Assembly: GCF_000021305.1 (NCBI RefSeq)
Contig: NC_011772.1
Location: 1,774,001-1,838,000 of the forward strand
Origin: Bacillus cereus G9842
Lineage (GTDB): Bacteria; Bacillota; Bacilli; Bacillales; Bacillaceae_G
DNA: 64,000 nt
Direction of reading: 5' to 3'
Shown: positions 1-8,747 of the stretch, piece by piece
Layout: each line of letters opens with the position of its first letter
How positions within the stretch are numbered: position 1 is the first letter of the stretch
The notes under the pieces: model-generated
Seen by the model: the letters and a program-made list of their open reading frames with translations, nothing else
The model's database searches: none
What the model was told of the DNA's origin: nothing
Translations under genes and position numbers: made by a program

Positions 1-28
1 AACGTCCCAAAATGGGACGTTTTTTATT
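1..28. terminator. Hairpin terminator at window start
   Basis: AACGTCCC and GGGACGTT pair around a short A/T loop, followed on the + strand by a T-rich run. It ends a + strand gene lying before the window and may also serve the convergent permease gene that stops at 27, although the T-run for that direction would lie outside the window. Confidence 0.75.
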
Positions 29-992
29 ATGCGTATTGCCGTTTTTTCTTAATAAGCAACAAAACTTGTGACACACCAGCTAGTACTGGTAACTCAATCA
101 ATGGTCCAATAACGAGTGCAAGTGCGATAAGAGGCTCATCTGGAAAAGCGGTCACAGCGATAGCGAGTGCAACAGGTGAGTTTCTTGCTAACGTTGTTAA
201 GCTTAGACTTACTGTATCTTTGTAAGATAAATGCATCATGCGCCCGATAAATTGTCCTAGTAAAAAATTAATGATGAAGAACAATAGAACAGGAACGAGT
301 AATAATAAAACGACATTCATATTTTGCAGTAAATATTTACCTTGTGATGCAAACATCGCTACTATTGCTAAACTTAAAAATACAATTTGAGCAGAGCTGA
401 AAAACGGAATGAGTTTATTCTCGAGAGTTTCAGCTTTTTTCATTTTATTCATAATGAATTTTGTAGCGTGTGCAAGTATAAATGGTAAGACGATTACGAT
501 AACAATACTTTCTACTAAAACAAAAACCGCTACAGTTTTCATGACACCAGCAAATAAAAATAAATAAATTGGAAGGAGTAGAACTTGCAAAATTAAATTT
601 ACAGGTAAAATTGCAGTAGAAAGTGCTACATTTCCTTTCGCTATTTCAGTAAAGATTAAGTACCAATCTGTGCATGGAGTAACCATTAACATTATAAATC
701 CAACCCAAAGTGCTGGATGATCTGAAAGAAATAGTGCCCCTAACCCCCAAGCGAGTAAAGGTGTCCATAAGAAGTTAATAGTAAGACTTGTTCCAGCAAA
801 TTTTAAATTGCGAAATCCGTTTTTTATTTCTTTTAATGGGATGCTGAGGAATAATCCATATAGCATAAAAAATAAGAAGGGAACAATAAACTTGTCTGAA
901 TACGTATGTATCATATTAAATTGTCCGAGTACGATGCCGCATGTAACAGCAAAAAGAATAATAAAAGTTTGAATCTTTTCTATAGTGCTCAT
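27..992 (-). CDS. Acr3-type arsenite/bile-acid-family permease
   Basis: A 321-residue, very hydrophobic protein with about ten membrane segments, of the BASS/Acr3 superfamily. The sequence VTPCTDWYLIF (Cys107) matches the PCT motif of the fourth helix of Acr3 arsenite antiporters, where that cysteine is needed for transport, so efflux of arsenite or a related anion at the cell membrane is the likely role. No arsR or arsC gene lies beside it and it appears monocistronic, so the substrate is less certain than in an ars operon. It could instead be a sodium-dependent organic anion carrier. Confidence 0.75.
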   Translation of the reverse strand: MSTIEKIQTFIILFAVTCGIVLGQFNMIHTYSDKFIVPFLFFMLYGLFLSIPLKEIKNGFRNLKFAGTSLTINFLWTPLLAWGLGALFLSDHPALWVGFIMLMVTPCTDWYLIFTEIAKGNVALSTAILPVNLILQVLLLPIYLFLFAGVMKTVAVFVLVESIVIVIVLPFILAHATKFIMNKMKKAETLENKLIPFFSSAQIVFLSLAIVAMFASQGKYLLQNMNVVLLLLVPVLLFFIINFLLGQFIGRMMHLSYKDTVSLSLTTLARNSPVALAIAVTAFPDEPLIALALVIGPLIELPVLAGVSQVLLLIKKKRQYA

Positions 993-1351
993 GAATAAAT
1001 CCTTTCTATATATGAATTTTCCTCTCTAAGTTTATTATACAAGTAATAAAGATGTATTTGGTGTTCAATTGTATTTTAGTTAATATTTTTAAATTGAGAT
1101 TTTGTTTTTTATTAAAAGTTACTTGACTAAAGTAAGTTGCTATATTACAATCATTTACATAAGGTAATTAAATAACAAAAAGTTTTGATTGGCTTTACTT
1201 AAGGTATCAATTGGAACTTTTTATTAGAATAAGAATTTTTATGATGATGAATAATGAATATGATAAGAAAGTTTAGGTGAAGAAAATGGGATTATTTAGC
1301 TCGTTATTTGGTAAAAAAGAAGAAAATAAGAATGTAGAGGGGAATAAAAAA
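993..1351. other. Intergenic region between acr3-like and azoreductase genes
   Basis: About 360 bases of AT-rich DNA. It holds the azoreductase promoter at 1123-1151 and its palindrome (listed separately). A longer reading frame could start at GTG 1277, but I see no protein domain in those 25 extra codons. Nothing else is recognised. Confidence 0.5.
1119..1151 (+). promoter_or_regulatory. SigA promoter with overlapping TACT-N7-AGTA operator
   Basis: TTGACT (1123-1128), a 17-base spacer and TACAAT (1146-1151) form a good SigA promoter. A palindrome, TTACTT-GACTA-AAGTAA (1119-1135), covers the -35 box and contains TACT-N7-AGTA. As I recall it, that is the core recognised by the DUF24/MarR-like quinone sensors YodB and CatR of B. 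subtilis, and YodB represses an azoreductase gene there. Repression by a YodB-like protein, relieved by quinones or diamide, is an inference. Confidence 0.65.
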
Positions 1352-1978
1352 ATGTCAAAAGTATTATTTGTAAAAGCAAACGATCGTCCAGCGGAGCAAG
1401 CAGTTAGTTCAAAAATGTATGAAACATTTGTAAGTACTTATAAAGAAGCAAATCCAAATACAGAAATTACGGAATTAGATTTATTTGCATTAGATCTTCC
1501 TTATTACGGAAATATCGCGATTTCAGGTGGATATAAACGTAGCCAAGGCATGGAGTTAACAGCTGAAGAAGAGAAGGCAGTTGCTACAGTAGATCAATAT
1601 TTAAATCAGTTTTTAGAAGCTGATAAGGTTGTATTTGCATTCCCATTATGGAACTTTACAGTACCAGCACCATTAATCACATATATTTCATACTTATCTC
1701 AAGCTGGAAAAACGTTTAAATATACAGCAAATGGCCCAGAAGGTTTAGTTGGTGGTAAAAAAGTAGTTGTGTTAGGTGCTCGTGGTTCAGATTACTCTTC
1801 AGAACAAATGGCTCCTATGGAAATGGCAGTTAATTACGTAACAACTGTACTTGGATTCTGGGGAATTACAAATCCAGAGACAGTTGTAATTGAAGGGCAC
1901 AATCAATATCCAGATCGTTCACAACAAATTGTTGAAGAAGGTCTAGAAAACGTTAAAAAAGTAGCAGCGAAATTTTAA
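1352..1978 (+). CDS. azoR: FMN-dependent NADH-azoreductase
   Basis: A flavodoxin-fold quinone/azo reductase that uses NADH and FMN for two-electron reduction of azo dyes and quinones, protecting cytosolic thiols. It shows the family's KVLFVKANDRP start, the PLWNFTVPAPL segment near the flavin and the GxRGSDYS loop. I chose ATG 1352 because AGAGGGG lies nine bases before it and the family begins MSKVLFVKA; the open frame continues upstream to GTG 1277, adding a basic 25-residue stretch with no matching domain. It is a single gene with its own promoter and terminator. Confidence 0.9.
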   Translation: MSKVLFVKANDRPAEQAVSSKMYETFVSTYKEANPNTEITELDLFALDLPYYGNIAISGGYKRSQGMELTAEEEKAVATVDQYLNQFLEADKVVFAFPLWNFTVPAPLITYISYLSQAGKTFKYTANGPEGLVGGKKVVVLGARGSDYSSEQMAPMEMAVNYVTTVLGFWGITNPETVVIEGHNQYPDRSQQIVEEGLENVKKVAAKF

Positions 1979-1995
1979 TTCATGATAGTAAATGG

Positions 1996-2028
1996 AAAAA
2001 CCAACATGGATGACCATGTTGGTTTTTT
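1996..2028 (+). terminator. Terminator of azoreductase gene
   Basis: The stem AAAACCAACATG/CATGTTGGTTTT closes on a six-base loop and runs into T residues, just after the azoreductase stop. Confidence 0.85.
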
Positions 2029-2090
2029 AGTCTATTTTTCATGTTAAAAAATGTATATTTATAAAATAAAAGAAAAGTTCGAAAATAGTA

Positions 2091-2119
2091 TTGCAAAATA
2101 TTATATAGCAAACTATAAT
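2091..2119 (+). promoter_or_regulatory. SigA promoter of brnQ
   Basis: TTGCAA (2091-2096) and TATAAT (2114-2119) are separated by 17 bases. The transcript would start near 2126, about 90 bases before the brnQ start codon. Confidence 0.75.
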
Positions 2120-2148
2120 GAGTTCAAGAATAGTTGATACTTAAATTA

Positions 2149-2163
2149 AATATTCAGAAAATT
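2149..2163 (+). promoter_or_regulatory. CodY box upstream of brnQ
   Basis: AATATTCAGAAAATT agrees with the CodY consensus AATTTTCWGAAAATT at 14 of 15 positions. It lies about 23 bases after the expected transcription start, a typical roadblock position. CodY repression of branched-chain amino acid uptake genes when isoleucine and GTP are high is well known in Firmicutes. Confidence 0.8.
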
Positions 2164-2216
2164 CAATTAGTTAAAATTGGAAAATGAGATAAGGAAATTT
2201 GAATGGGGGTTATATT

Positions 2217-3575
2217 ATGGCGAATAAAGTACCGTTTTCGTTCATAGTAGTTATTGGATTAATGTTATTTGCACTATTTTTTGGAGCGGGAAATTTAATT
2301 TTCCCAGCGATGCTTGGTCAATCAGCAGGAGAGAATGTATGGATTGCTAACGCTGGATTTTTAGTAACTGGTGTTGGACTACCATTACTAGGTGTACTAG
2401 CATTTGGTTTTTCAGGTAAAGATGATTTGCAGTCATTAGCAAGTCGCGCTCACCCAGTGTTCGGGATTGTGTTTACAACAGTTTTATACTTAGCGATCGG
2501 TCCGTTATTTGCAATACCGAGAACAGGAAATGTATCTTATGAAATTGGTCTTAAGCCGTTTATGCCAGAGGGAGTAGGTTCTACACCTTTAATTCTTTTC
2601 ACAATTATATTCTTTAGCATCACTTGTTTTTTTTCGCTAAATCCCGCGAAAATTGTCGATATTGTTGGAAAAATTTTAACGCCAATTAAGTTGACTTTCA
2701 TCGGTATTTTAGTAATCGTTGCTTTTATACATCCGATTGGAGATATGCAAGCACCAGTGGAAGCTTATACATCACATGCATTCTTTAAAGGATTCCAAGA
2801 AGGATACTTAACGATGGATACGCTCGCATCATTCGTATTCGGGATTATTATCATTAATGCAATTAAAGAAAAAGGTGCAAAAACGAAAACACAAATTATG
2901 GTCGTTTGTGCAAAAGCGACCATAATTGCAGCATCTATTTTAGCAATTATCTATACAGCTCTTTCTTATATGGGTGCTTCAAGTGTTGCAAAGCTTGGAC
3001 ATTTAGAGAACGGTGGAGAAGTATTAGCGAAAGTTTCTAACTACTATTTTGGATCATACGGCGGAGTATTATTAGGATTAATGATTACAGTAGCGTGTTT
3101 AACAACTAGTGTGGGACTTGTATCAGCATGTTCTTCATTCTTCCATAAGTTATTCCCAAATGTTCCTTACAAAGCAATTGCAATCACGCTCTGTGTATTT
3201 AGTGCCATTGTTGCAAACGTAGGATTAACACAATTAATCGCAGTTTCTGTTCCAGTATTAACAGCAATTTATCCACTAGCAATCGTATTGATTTTCTTAA
3301 CATTCTTCCATTCATTATTTAAAGGAAGAGCGGAAGTTTATCAAGTAAGCTTGATCGTAACATTTATCATCAGCTTATTCGATGGATTAAGTGCAGCTGG
3401 AGTTAACATTGAAGTAGTAAGCCAAGTGTTCACTAAATTCCTTCCGATGCAGGAAGTAGGACTAGGCTGGATCTTCCCAGCGATTATCGGTGGATTTATC
3501 GGATATGGCATTAGCATTTTAAAAGTGAAAAACCAAGTTCAACCAGCAACTAGAGCAGATAAGAAAATAGGTTAA
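2217..3575 (+). CDS. brnQ: Branched-chain amino acid carrier BrnQ
   Basis: A 452-residue LIVCS-family sodium-coupled symporter for leucine, isoleucine and valine with about twelve membrane helices. FALFFGAGNLIFPAMLG near the N-terminus is the hallmark motif of the family. I use ATG 2217 because GGGGG sits seven bases upstream; an in-frame TTG at 2199 has no ribosome binding site. A SigA promoter and CodY box precede it and a terminator follows, so it is a one-gene unit controlled by nutrient status. Confidence 0.93.
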   Translation: MANKVPFSFIVVIGLMLFALFFGAGNLIFPAMLGQSAGENVWIANAGFLVTGVGLPLLGVLAFGFSGKDDLQSLASRAHPVFGIVFTTVLYLAIGPLFAIPRTGNVSYEIGLKPFMPEGVGSTPLILFTIIFFSITCFFSLNPAKIVDIVGKILTPIKLTFIGILVIVAFIHPIGDMQAPVEAYTSHAFFKGFQEGYLTMDTLASFVFGIIIINAIKEKGAKTKTQIMVVCAKATIIAASILAIIYTALSYMGASSVAKLGHLENGGEVLAKVSNYYFGSYGGVLLGLMITVACLTTSVGLVSACSSFFHKLFPNVPYKAIAITLCVFSAIVANVGLTQLIAVSVPVLTAIYPLAIVLIFLTFFHSLFKGRAEVYQVSLIVTFIISLFDGLSAAGVNIEVVSQVFTKFLPMQEVGLGWIFPAIIGGFIGYGISILKVKNQVQPATRADKKIG

Positions 3576-3580
3576 ATAAA

Positions 3581-3614
3581 AAAAGTTATAGACTTGTTTC
3601 TATAGCTTTTTTTG
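3581..3614 (+). terminator. Terminator of brnQ
   Basis: AAAAGTTATAG pairs with CTATAGCTTTT followed by T residues, directly after the brnQ stop codon. Confidence 0.8.
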
Positions 3615-3658
3615 TTACTATTAATAATGAGAAAAAATAAAGTAGTAGGGGAAATAAA

Positions 3659-4078
3659 ATGAAAAAAACAATTGATCATATCGGAATCGCAGTTCGTGAT
3701 ATAGATAGTACGATACGTTTTTATGAAAATGTGTTACTAGGAACTTTAATAGATCGTTACGTAAGTGAAGCTCCTGGTGTGGAAAGCGAAGTAGCCATTC
3801 TTGAAGTGGATGGAGATAGAATTGAATTACTTGCACCGACGAATAATACGACATCTCCAATTGCCCGTTTTATTAAACAAAAAGGTAAAGGTGTTCATCA
3901 CGTTGCGTATCGAGTAGATGATTTAGATGTGGCTTTAGAGGAATTGAAAGAACAAGGTATTCGAACGTTAAAGCATACACTTCGAATTAATAAACACGGC
4001 AGAAGATTAATCTATCTTAACCCAGCGGATACAGAGGGAACAATCATAGAGTATTGTGATTATCCGGAAGAGAAATAG
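3659..4078 (+). CDS. VOC-family protein, methylmalonyl-CoA epimerase-like
   Basis: A 139-residue vicinal-oxygen-chelate protein with the two beta-alpha-beta-beta-beta modules of the family. His7 in DHIGIAV, His80/His81 in VHHVAYRV and Glu131 in TIIEYCD match the metal ligands of methylmalonyl-CoA epimerase, which interconverts the R and S forms in propionyl-CoA metabolism. No mutase gene lies beside it, so a related glyoxalase-type role remains possible. The start has GGGG eight bases upstream. Confidence 0.75.
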   Translation: MKKTIDHIGIAVRDIDSTIRFYENVLLGTLIDRYVSEAPGVESEVAILEVDGDRIELLAPTNNTTSPIARFIKQKGKGVHHVAYRVDDLDVALEELKEQGIRTLKHTLRINKHGRRLIYLNPADTEGTIIEYCDYPEEK

Positions 4079-4094
4079 AAGAGGGATATTTTTT

Positions 4095-4129
4095 AAAAGG
4101 TGTTACGTAATAACGTAATACCTTTTTAT
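4095..4129 (+). terminator. Terminator after VOC gene
   Basis: AAAAGGTGTTACGT pairs (with one G-T) with ACGTAATACCTTTTT and is followed by TATTTAT. Confidence 0.8.
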
Positions 4130-4407
4130 TTATGTATTTCACACTTTCTTCACAAATGATTCACGATAACTTTTCTTCTTCAGGAACTTACGTAAATATA
4201 TTTTATGATATAATAACAATCGACTTTAAAAATGTAAGTAGTATCTATGAAGGTAGTTACTATTATATTGGAAGTTTAGAGGTGAGAGAGAAATAAATAG
4301 TTATACTGTATAGAAGATTATATTTAATAAGGTTAATATTTCGCCCGATAATCAAACTTGGAAAGTTAAAGTAATGGAAGTATAGCGATGAGTAAGAAAG
4401 AAGTGAA
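4130..4407. other. Intergenic leader of the copper operon
   Basis: About 280 AT-rich bases between the terminator and the ycnJ-like gene. The promoter must lie here, but I could not pick a convincing -35/-10 pair or a CsoR-type GC-rich operator. Confidence 0.4.
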
Positions 4408-6057
4408 GTGATTGTGAAAGTAATGAGAAAGTTAGGGACATGGTTATTAATTGCATGTGTGCTTATCATATCGATACCGAAAAGTACATCTGCTCATGCG
4501 TACGTTGTGAAATCAAACCCTGTTGAAAATGAAACTTTGAAGAAGGCACCATCTGTTGTGAAAATCGAATTCGATGAGGACATACAAGTTTCAAGTTTTA
4601 ATACATTGTACGTGAGGGATACATCAGGTAAAAGGGTCGATTTGAAAGATGCTCATATTGATAAAAAAAACAAAAAACTATTAGAAGCAGGGTTAAAAGA
4701 AAATCTGAAAAACGGACTCTACTCTATTCAGTGGAAAGTGATTTCAGCTGATGGACATCCAATTCAAGGAGTTATTCCGTTCCGAATTGGGTCAGCGGAA
4801 GCGGGAGCAGATGATGTACAAGTAGAAGAGATGGGGTATGTCCCGCAAATAGATATGATTATGGAACGTGGGGTTCTATATACAAGTTTCTCACTATTTA
4901 TAGGAGTGCTATTCTTTAATCTTATTATGTATAAAGGGAATGCAACCTCGGTTCGATCAAGGAGTAAGAACATAATATGGATTTCCTTATTTGGGATATT
5001 TATTAGCTTGTTATTCAATCTACCACTACAAGCAAAAATAAATGCAGATGTTTCATGGCTAGAAGCATTCAATCCTTTACTCTTAAAAGAAACGTTACAG
5101 CTTTCTGTTTTTGGATATGTATGGATTACTCAAATGGTTCTTATTAGTTCACTTATAATTGTTACGTATTTTGCGATGAAGTGTGGGAAGCTATCGTCGT
5201 TTAAAGTATGGAGTATTCCAATAGTATTGTTTATCGGGATACTTGTTATGAAAGCCTTTAATAGTCATGCATATGGTTTGAAGTTTAAAGAGATTGCTGT
5301 CGTTATGGATTTTCTGCATTTATTTGCAGCTTCATTATGGATTGGCGGTCTATCATCCATTATTCTTCTTTTACGTAAAGAGGATGACAAGTGGAGTATG
5401 TATTGGGATATGATTAAGCGTTTTTCACCGTGGGCAACAGGTGCTGTCATCGTGATTTTAATAACAGGTCTTTTTAACAGTACATTTTTTATTCCAACAA
5501 TCCACTCTTTATTTGATACGAAGTATGGATTAGCTTTATTAGCAAAAATACTTTTATTCATTTTCATGGGGATATTGGGAATTGTACATTATGTGAAAGG
5601 GAAAATGAGAGCGCAGAAGGGATTAGGCGCTACGGTGAAAGTAGAGTTTATCATCGGAATTATCATTTTTGTCATCGTAGCTTTTATGACAAACGTACAA
5701 ACACCACCGATGCCTCCTACTGGACCTTTTACAGAAAGTAAGCTACTGGATAATGGGTATGAACTTACTTTACATGTAAGTCCTAATAAAGTAGGACAAA
5801 ATACATTTCATATTACTTTAAAGGATGAAAACGGACAACCTGTTACTGATATGGAGCAAATTATTTTAACTACTCAATCATTAGATATGAATATGGGAAA
5901 AGGTTCATTTAAAGTTTCAGCAGTTTCACCGGGAGAATATGAAGCAGAAGGTATGTATATTAACATGACAGGAAACTGGAATATACATGTTCATGGATTA
6001 ACAAAATCTCTGGATAGCTTCGATACAGATTATAAATTTATTGTAGGTGGCAGATAA
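4408..6057 (+). CDS. ycnJ: CopC-CopD copper protein, YcnJ-like
   Basis: A 549-residue fusion. A signal peptide ends in SAHA and leaves a mature N-terminal His followed by AYVVKSNP, the copper-binding start of CopC domains (to about residue 125). About eight membrane helices of a CopD domain follow (150-430), then a YtkA-like extracytoplasmic beta domain (445-549). YcnJ imports copper in B. subtilis. The start is uncertain: GTG 4408, GTG 4414 and ATG 4423 are all in frame. The ycnI-like gene follows 34 bases later, as in the B. subtilis ycnKJI locus, but no ycnK-type regulator gene is in view. Confidence 0.88.
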   Translation: MIVKVMRKLGTWLLIACVLIISIPKSTSAHAYVVKSNPVENETLKKAPSVVKIEFDEDIQVSSFNTLYVRDTSGKRVDLKDAHIDKKNKKLLEAGLKENLKNGLYSIQWKVISADGHPIQGVIPFRIGSAEAGADDVQVEEMGYVPQIDMIMERGVLYTSFSLFIGVLFFNLIMYKGNATSVRSRSKNIIWISLFGIFISLLFNLPLQAKINADVSWLEAFNPLLLKETLQLSVFGYVWITQMVLISSLIIVTYFAMKCGKLSSFKVWSIPIVLFIGILVMKAFNSHAYGLKFKEIAVVMDFLHLFAASLWIGGLSSIILLLRKEDDKWSMYWDMIKRFSPWATGAVIVILITGLFNSTFFIPTIHSLFDTKYGLALLAKILLFIFMGILGIVHYVKGKMRAQKGLGATVKVEFIIGIIIFVIVAFMTNVQTPPMPPTGPFTESKLLDNGYELTLHVSPNKVGQNTFHITLKDENGQPVTDMEQIILTTQSLDMNMGKGSFKVSAVSPGEYEAEGMYINMTGNWNIHVHGLTKSLDSFDTDYKFIVGGR

Positions 6058-6091
6058 AGAGGCGTTATAGATGAAAGGGAGTTAATAGAAA

Positions 6092-6712
6092 ATGAAACGT
6101 ATAAAAAAATTAGGAACAACAATGATCGCAACAATAATTGCAATGGGAATCTTTTCGTTACCTGTTAGTGCTCATGTGACGGTAAAGCCAGAAACTTCTG
6201 ATGTTAATTCATGGGAGACTTACACAATAAAGGTACCAGTTGAAAAAAATATAGCAACGACAAAAGTCACACTAAAAATACCGTCTGGCGTTGAGTTTCA
6301 ACAGTATGAGCCAGTGCCAGGGTGGAAAGTGGAAGCGCAAAAAGATAGTGCTGGAAAAGTGAAAACTGTAGTATGGGAAGCGACAGGAGAAGGGATTTTA
6401 ACCGGTCAATTCCAACGATTTACTTTCGTCGCTAAAAATCCGGATAAAGAGCAAAAAATAGCTTGGGACGCATATCAACAATATAAAGATGGAGAAATTG
6501 TTGAATGGACAGGCGATGAAAAAGCTGAAAAACCACATTCACTTACTACAATTGCAAAAGGTACGTCATTAACAGGAGAACATGGTGAAGTGTCTAGTGT
6601 AGAAAAGAATGAAGGCACTAGTAATATGCAAGTAATAGCGATTGTCTTATCTATTTTGGCGATTGTATCGTCGGTTGGTGCGTGTGTTTTTGTAGTACGT
6701 CGTAAAAAGTAA
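6092..6712 (+). CDS. ycnI: YcnI-like DUF1775 copper-binding membrane protein
   Basis: A 206-residue exported protein. A signal peptide ends in VSAHV, so the mature protein begins with His, the residue that with a conserved Trp binds copper in the DUF1775 family. A beta-rich domain follows (PETSDVNSWETYTIKVP and PGWKVE are typical), and one C-terminal helix with a positive tail (VVRRKK) anchors it outside the membrane. It is cotranscribed with the CopCD gene and probably supplies copper to it. AAGGGAG lies upstream of ATG. Confidence 0.88.
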   Translation: MKRIKKLGTTMIATIIAMGIFSLPVSAHVTVKPETSDVNSWETYTIKVPVEKNIATTKVTLKIPSGVEFQQYEPVPGWKVEAQKDSAGKVKTVVWEATGEGILTGQFQRFTFVAKNPDKEQKIAWDAYQQYKDGEIVEWTGDEKAEKPHSLTTIAKGTSLTGEHGEVSSVEKNEGTSNMQVIAIVLSILAIVSSVGACVFVVRRKK

Positions 6713-6713
6713 G

Positions 6714-6761
6714 ACGTAAGAAAGAGCCTACAAACAGTAGGCTCTTTCTTACGTTTATTTC
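6714..6761. terminator. Bidirectional terminator, perfect 18-bp stem
   Basis: ACGTAAGAAAGAGCCTAC (6714-6731) pairs perfectly with 6737-6754 around a five-base loop, with TTTATTT beyond it. It separates the copper operon from the convergent exporter gene and overlaps the end region of both. Confidence 0.92.
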
Positions 6762-7660
6762 AATTCAACTTGCTGCCTTATAGCAAGTGCTTTTGGTTTT
6801 ATATTTACAAAACAAATGCTCACAACAATAAATAATAGCCCAATAAATAAGCTCATTGTAATGGCCTCATGTAAGAAAATTGAACTTACAATAATAGCGA
6901 TTAGCGGAATGAGGAATGTATAAGCCCCAACTTTACTTGCTTCACCAGCTCCAACAAGTGTGAAGTATGCAAGCCACCCCATTGCAATAACGAAGAACGA
7001 AATAAAGAGAAGTACGCTAACAAATGGTATACTCCAAGCGATACTAGACCAGCTTTCAAACTCTGAACCAAATCCAATTAAGCAAAGCCCGCCAATAATG
7101 AGCTGAAGTGTTACCATCCAAATGGAATTAACGCGGTGCCCAGTCTTCTTAATAAATACTGTTCCAAGTGCCCAGCCAATAGCGCATCCTATCGCGAGAA
7201 GGATTCCGATAATAGAGATATGTCCAGTTAAACTACTAGAGCTAATGACACCCACGCCAATAAATCCAAGAACAAGCCCAAAAATTTTTAAGCCGTACAT
7301 AGATTCTTCAAGCCAAATCCATGAGAAAACGCCGAGTAAAACAGGTTGTAGAAATACAATGGCGGAAAATAACCCAGCTGGCATATATTGAAGGCCTACA
7401 GTTTGTAATCCGTAAAATATAATGATGTTAAGTAAAGAAGAAATAACGTATAAATGCCAAGTTTCTTTTAAGTGTAACTCTTTGTATTTCGGTAATGCGA
7501 AAAGGAGTAAAATGAATCCTCCAATTAAAGTTCGAACGCCTGCAAATAAAACGGGTGGTGTATAATGCAGGGCAAACTTAGATAAAGGCCAATTGATTCC
7601 CCACATGAAAACGAGAAAGGTAAGGATTATGGCCGTCTTAGTTCGAGAAAGCTGTGTCAC
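6755..7660 (-). CDS. EamA/DMT-family permease
   Basis: A 301-residue permease of the drug/metabolite transporter superfamily with ten hydrophobic segments arranged as two EamA repeats. VFMWGINWPLSK opens repeat one and IGCAIGWALGTVFIKK opens repeat two. Such proteins export amino acids or other small metabolites; the substrate cannot be read from the sequence. It starts with GTG, seven bases after a strong AAGGAGGT. A LysR gene is transcribed divergently 97 bases away and probably regulates it. Confidence 0.85.
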   Translation of the reverse strand: MTQLSRTKTAIILTFLVFMWGINWPLSKFALHYTPPVLFAGVRTLIGGFILLLFALPKYKELHLKETWHLYVISSLLNIIIFYGLQTVGLQYMPAGLFSAIVFLQPVLLGVFSWIWLEESMYGLKIFGLVLGFIGVGVISSSSLTGHISIIGILLAIGCAIGWALGTVFIKKTGHRVNSIWMVTLQLIIGGLCLIGFGSEFESWSSIAWSIPFVSVLLFISFFVIAMGWLAYFTLVGAGEASKVGAYTFLIPLIAIIVSSIFLHEAITMSLFIGLLFIVVSICFVNIKPKALAIRQQVELK

Positions 7661-7757
7661 GGTAAGACCTCCTTGTTGTTATTCATTTCACTATGATATG
7701 ATATCGACTGTAATAAATAAAATGAATCTTTTTTATGGGGAGTATAAGTGATTAGTT

Positions 7758-8627
7758 ATGACCATTACACAACTGCAAGTATTAATAAAAACCGTTGAGT
7801 TAGGTAGTTTTACGAAGGCAGCTCGGGTGTTAAATATGACGCAGCCAGCTGTTAGTCATGCGATTTCAAGTATTGAGTCAGAGATAGGAGTTACGATTCT
7901 TATACGTGATAAACGAAAAGGATTAATTGTTACGGATGTAGGAAACAGAATTCTTGTACATATTAGAGAGATTTTGAACGGTGTAGAGAAGATTGAACAA
8001 GAAGTTGCGATGGAGAAAGGGCACGAAGTTGGGACGATTCGAATTGGGAGTTTTCCGAGCGCTTCTGCACATTTCTTACCCAAAATGATAAACCTTTTTA
8101 AGGAGAAGTATCCGAACTTAGAAGTCGTTCTTTGTGAAGGAACGATTAAAGAAGTTGAAGATTGGTTAGTATCGAGGGTTATTGATATAGGAATTGTTAT
8201 TTTGCCTAATAAAGATATGGAGATTGTTCCATTAACGAAGGGGAAAATGGTTGCTATCTTAAGAGAGGATCATCCTCTCTGTAAGAAGGACGCTCTTACA
8301 ATTTGTGATTTAGAGAATGAACCGATCATATTATGTAAGGGTGGATACGAACCACCCATTATTGATATGTTTAAACAAGCAAACGTACCACTTCGGGCTG
8401 AATATGTAATTTCGACAGTTACTACAGCTTTAAATATGATTCAAGAAGGATTGGGCATTGCAATATTAGCTGAATTATCTTTAACGAATTTACCAAAAAA
8501 TGTGCAAACGAGAGAATTGGAACCACAAGTATGGAGAGAAATTGCTTTAGCTGTTCCTTCATTAAAGGATTCTTCAATCGCTGTGCAGCTATTTATTGAA
8601 GAATTTCAATCGCTATTTGCAGAATAA
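7758..8627 (+). CDS. LysR-family transcriptional regulator
   Basis: A 289-residue regulator with an N-terminal winged helix-turn-helix (residues 1-60: TQLQVLIKTVELGSFTKAA, then LNMTQPAVSHAISSIE) and a periplasmic-binding-like effector domain (90-289). Divergence from the exporter gene suggests it controls that gene in response to the exported metabolite. The Shine-Dalgarno-like GGGGAG is about 15 bases before the ATG, unusually far, so initiation may be weak. Confidence 0.9.
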   Translation: MTITQLQVLIKTVELGSFTKAARVLNMTQPAVSHAISSIESEIGVTILIRDKRKGLIVTDVGNRILVHIREILNGVEKIEQEVAMEKGHEVGTIRIGSFPSASAHFLPKMINLFKEKYPNLEVVLCEGTIKEVEDWLVSRVIDIGIVILPNKDMEIVPLTKGKMVAILREDHPLCKKDALTICDLENEPIILCKGGYEPPIIDMFKQANVPLRAEYVISTVTTALNMIQEGLGIAILAELSLTNLPKNVQTRELEPQVWREIALAVPSLKDSSIAVQLFIEEFQSLFAE

Positions 8628-8665
8628 AAAGAGGTGTCTCATATATCATAATGGGACACTTTTTA
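8628..8665 (+). terminator. Terminator of LysR gene
   Basis: AGGTGTCTCAT and ATGGGACACTTTTT form a stem ending in T residues. Confidence 0.75.
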
Positions 8666-8694
8666 ATTTACTTATAAAAAATCTATGAAAAGGA

Positions 8695-8730
8695 TTGACT
8701 TATTTTTTAGTTGTAACTATAATGATTACA
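8695..8730 (+). promoter_or_regulatory. SigA promoter with TGTAA-N9-TTACA operator (rrf2 gene)
   Basis: TTGACT (8695-8700), exactly 17 bases, then TATAAT (8718-8723). The palindrome TGTAA (8712-8716), N9, TTACA (8726-8730) covers the -10 box. The same architecture recurs at 9207-9225, so I read it as the binding site of the Rrf2 protein encoded just downstream, giving autoregulation. Confidence 0.75.
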
Positions 8731-8747
8731 TCGAGGTGGTGATTACG

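Noticed and set aside
1277..1351. N-terminal extension of the azoreductase from GTG 1277
   Set aside because: The extra residues lack family similarity and a strong RBS lies right before ATG 1352.
8685..8747. Extended start of the Rrf2 gene
   Set aside because: It would place a perfect promoter and operator inside the coding region; ATG 8748 has GAGGTGGT at good spacing.
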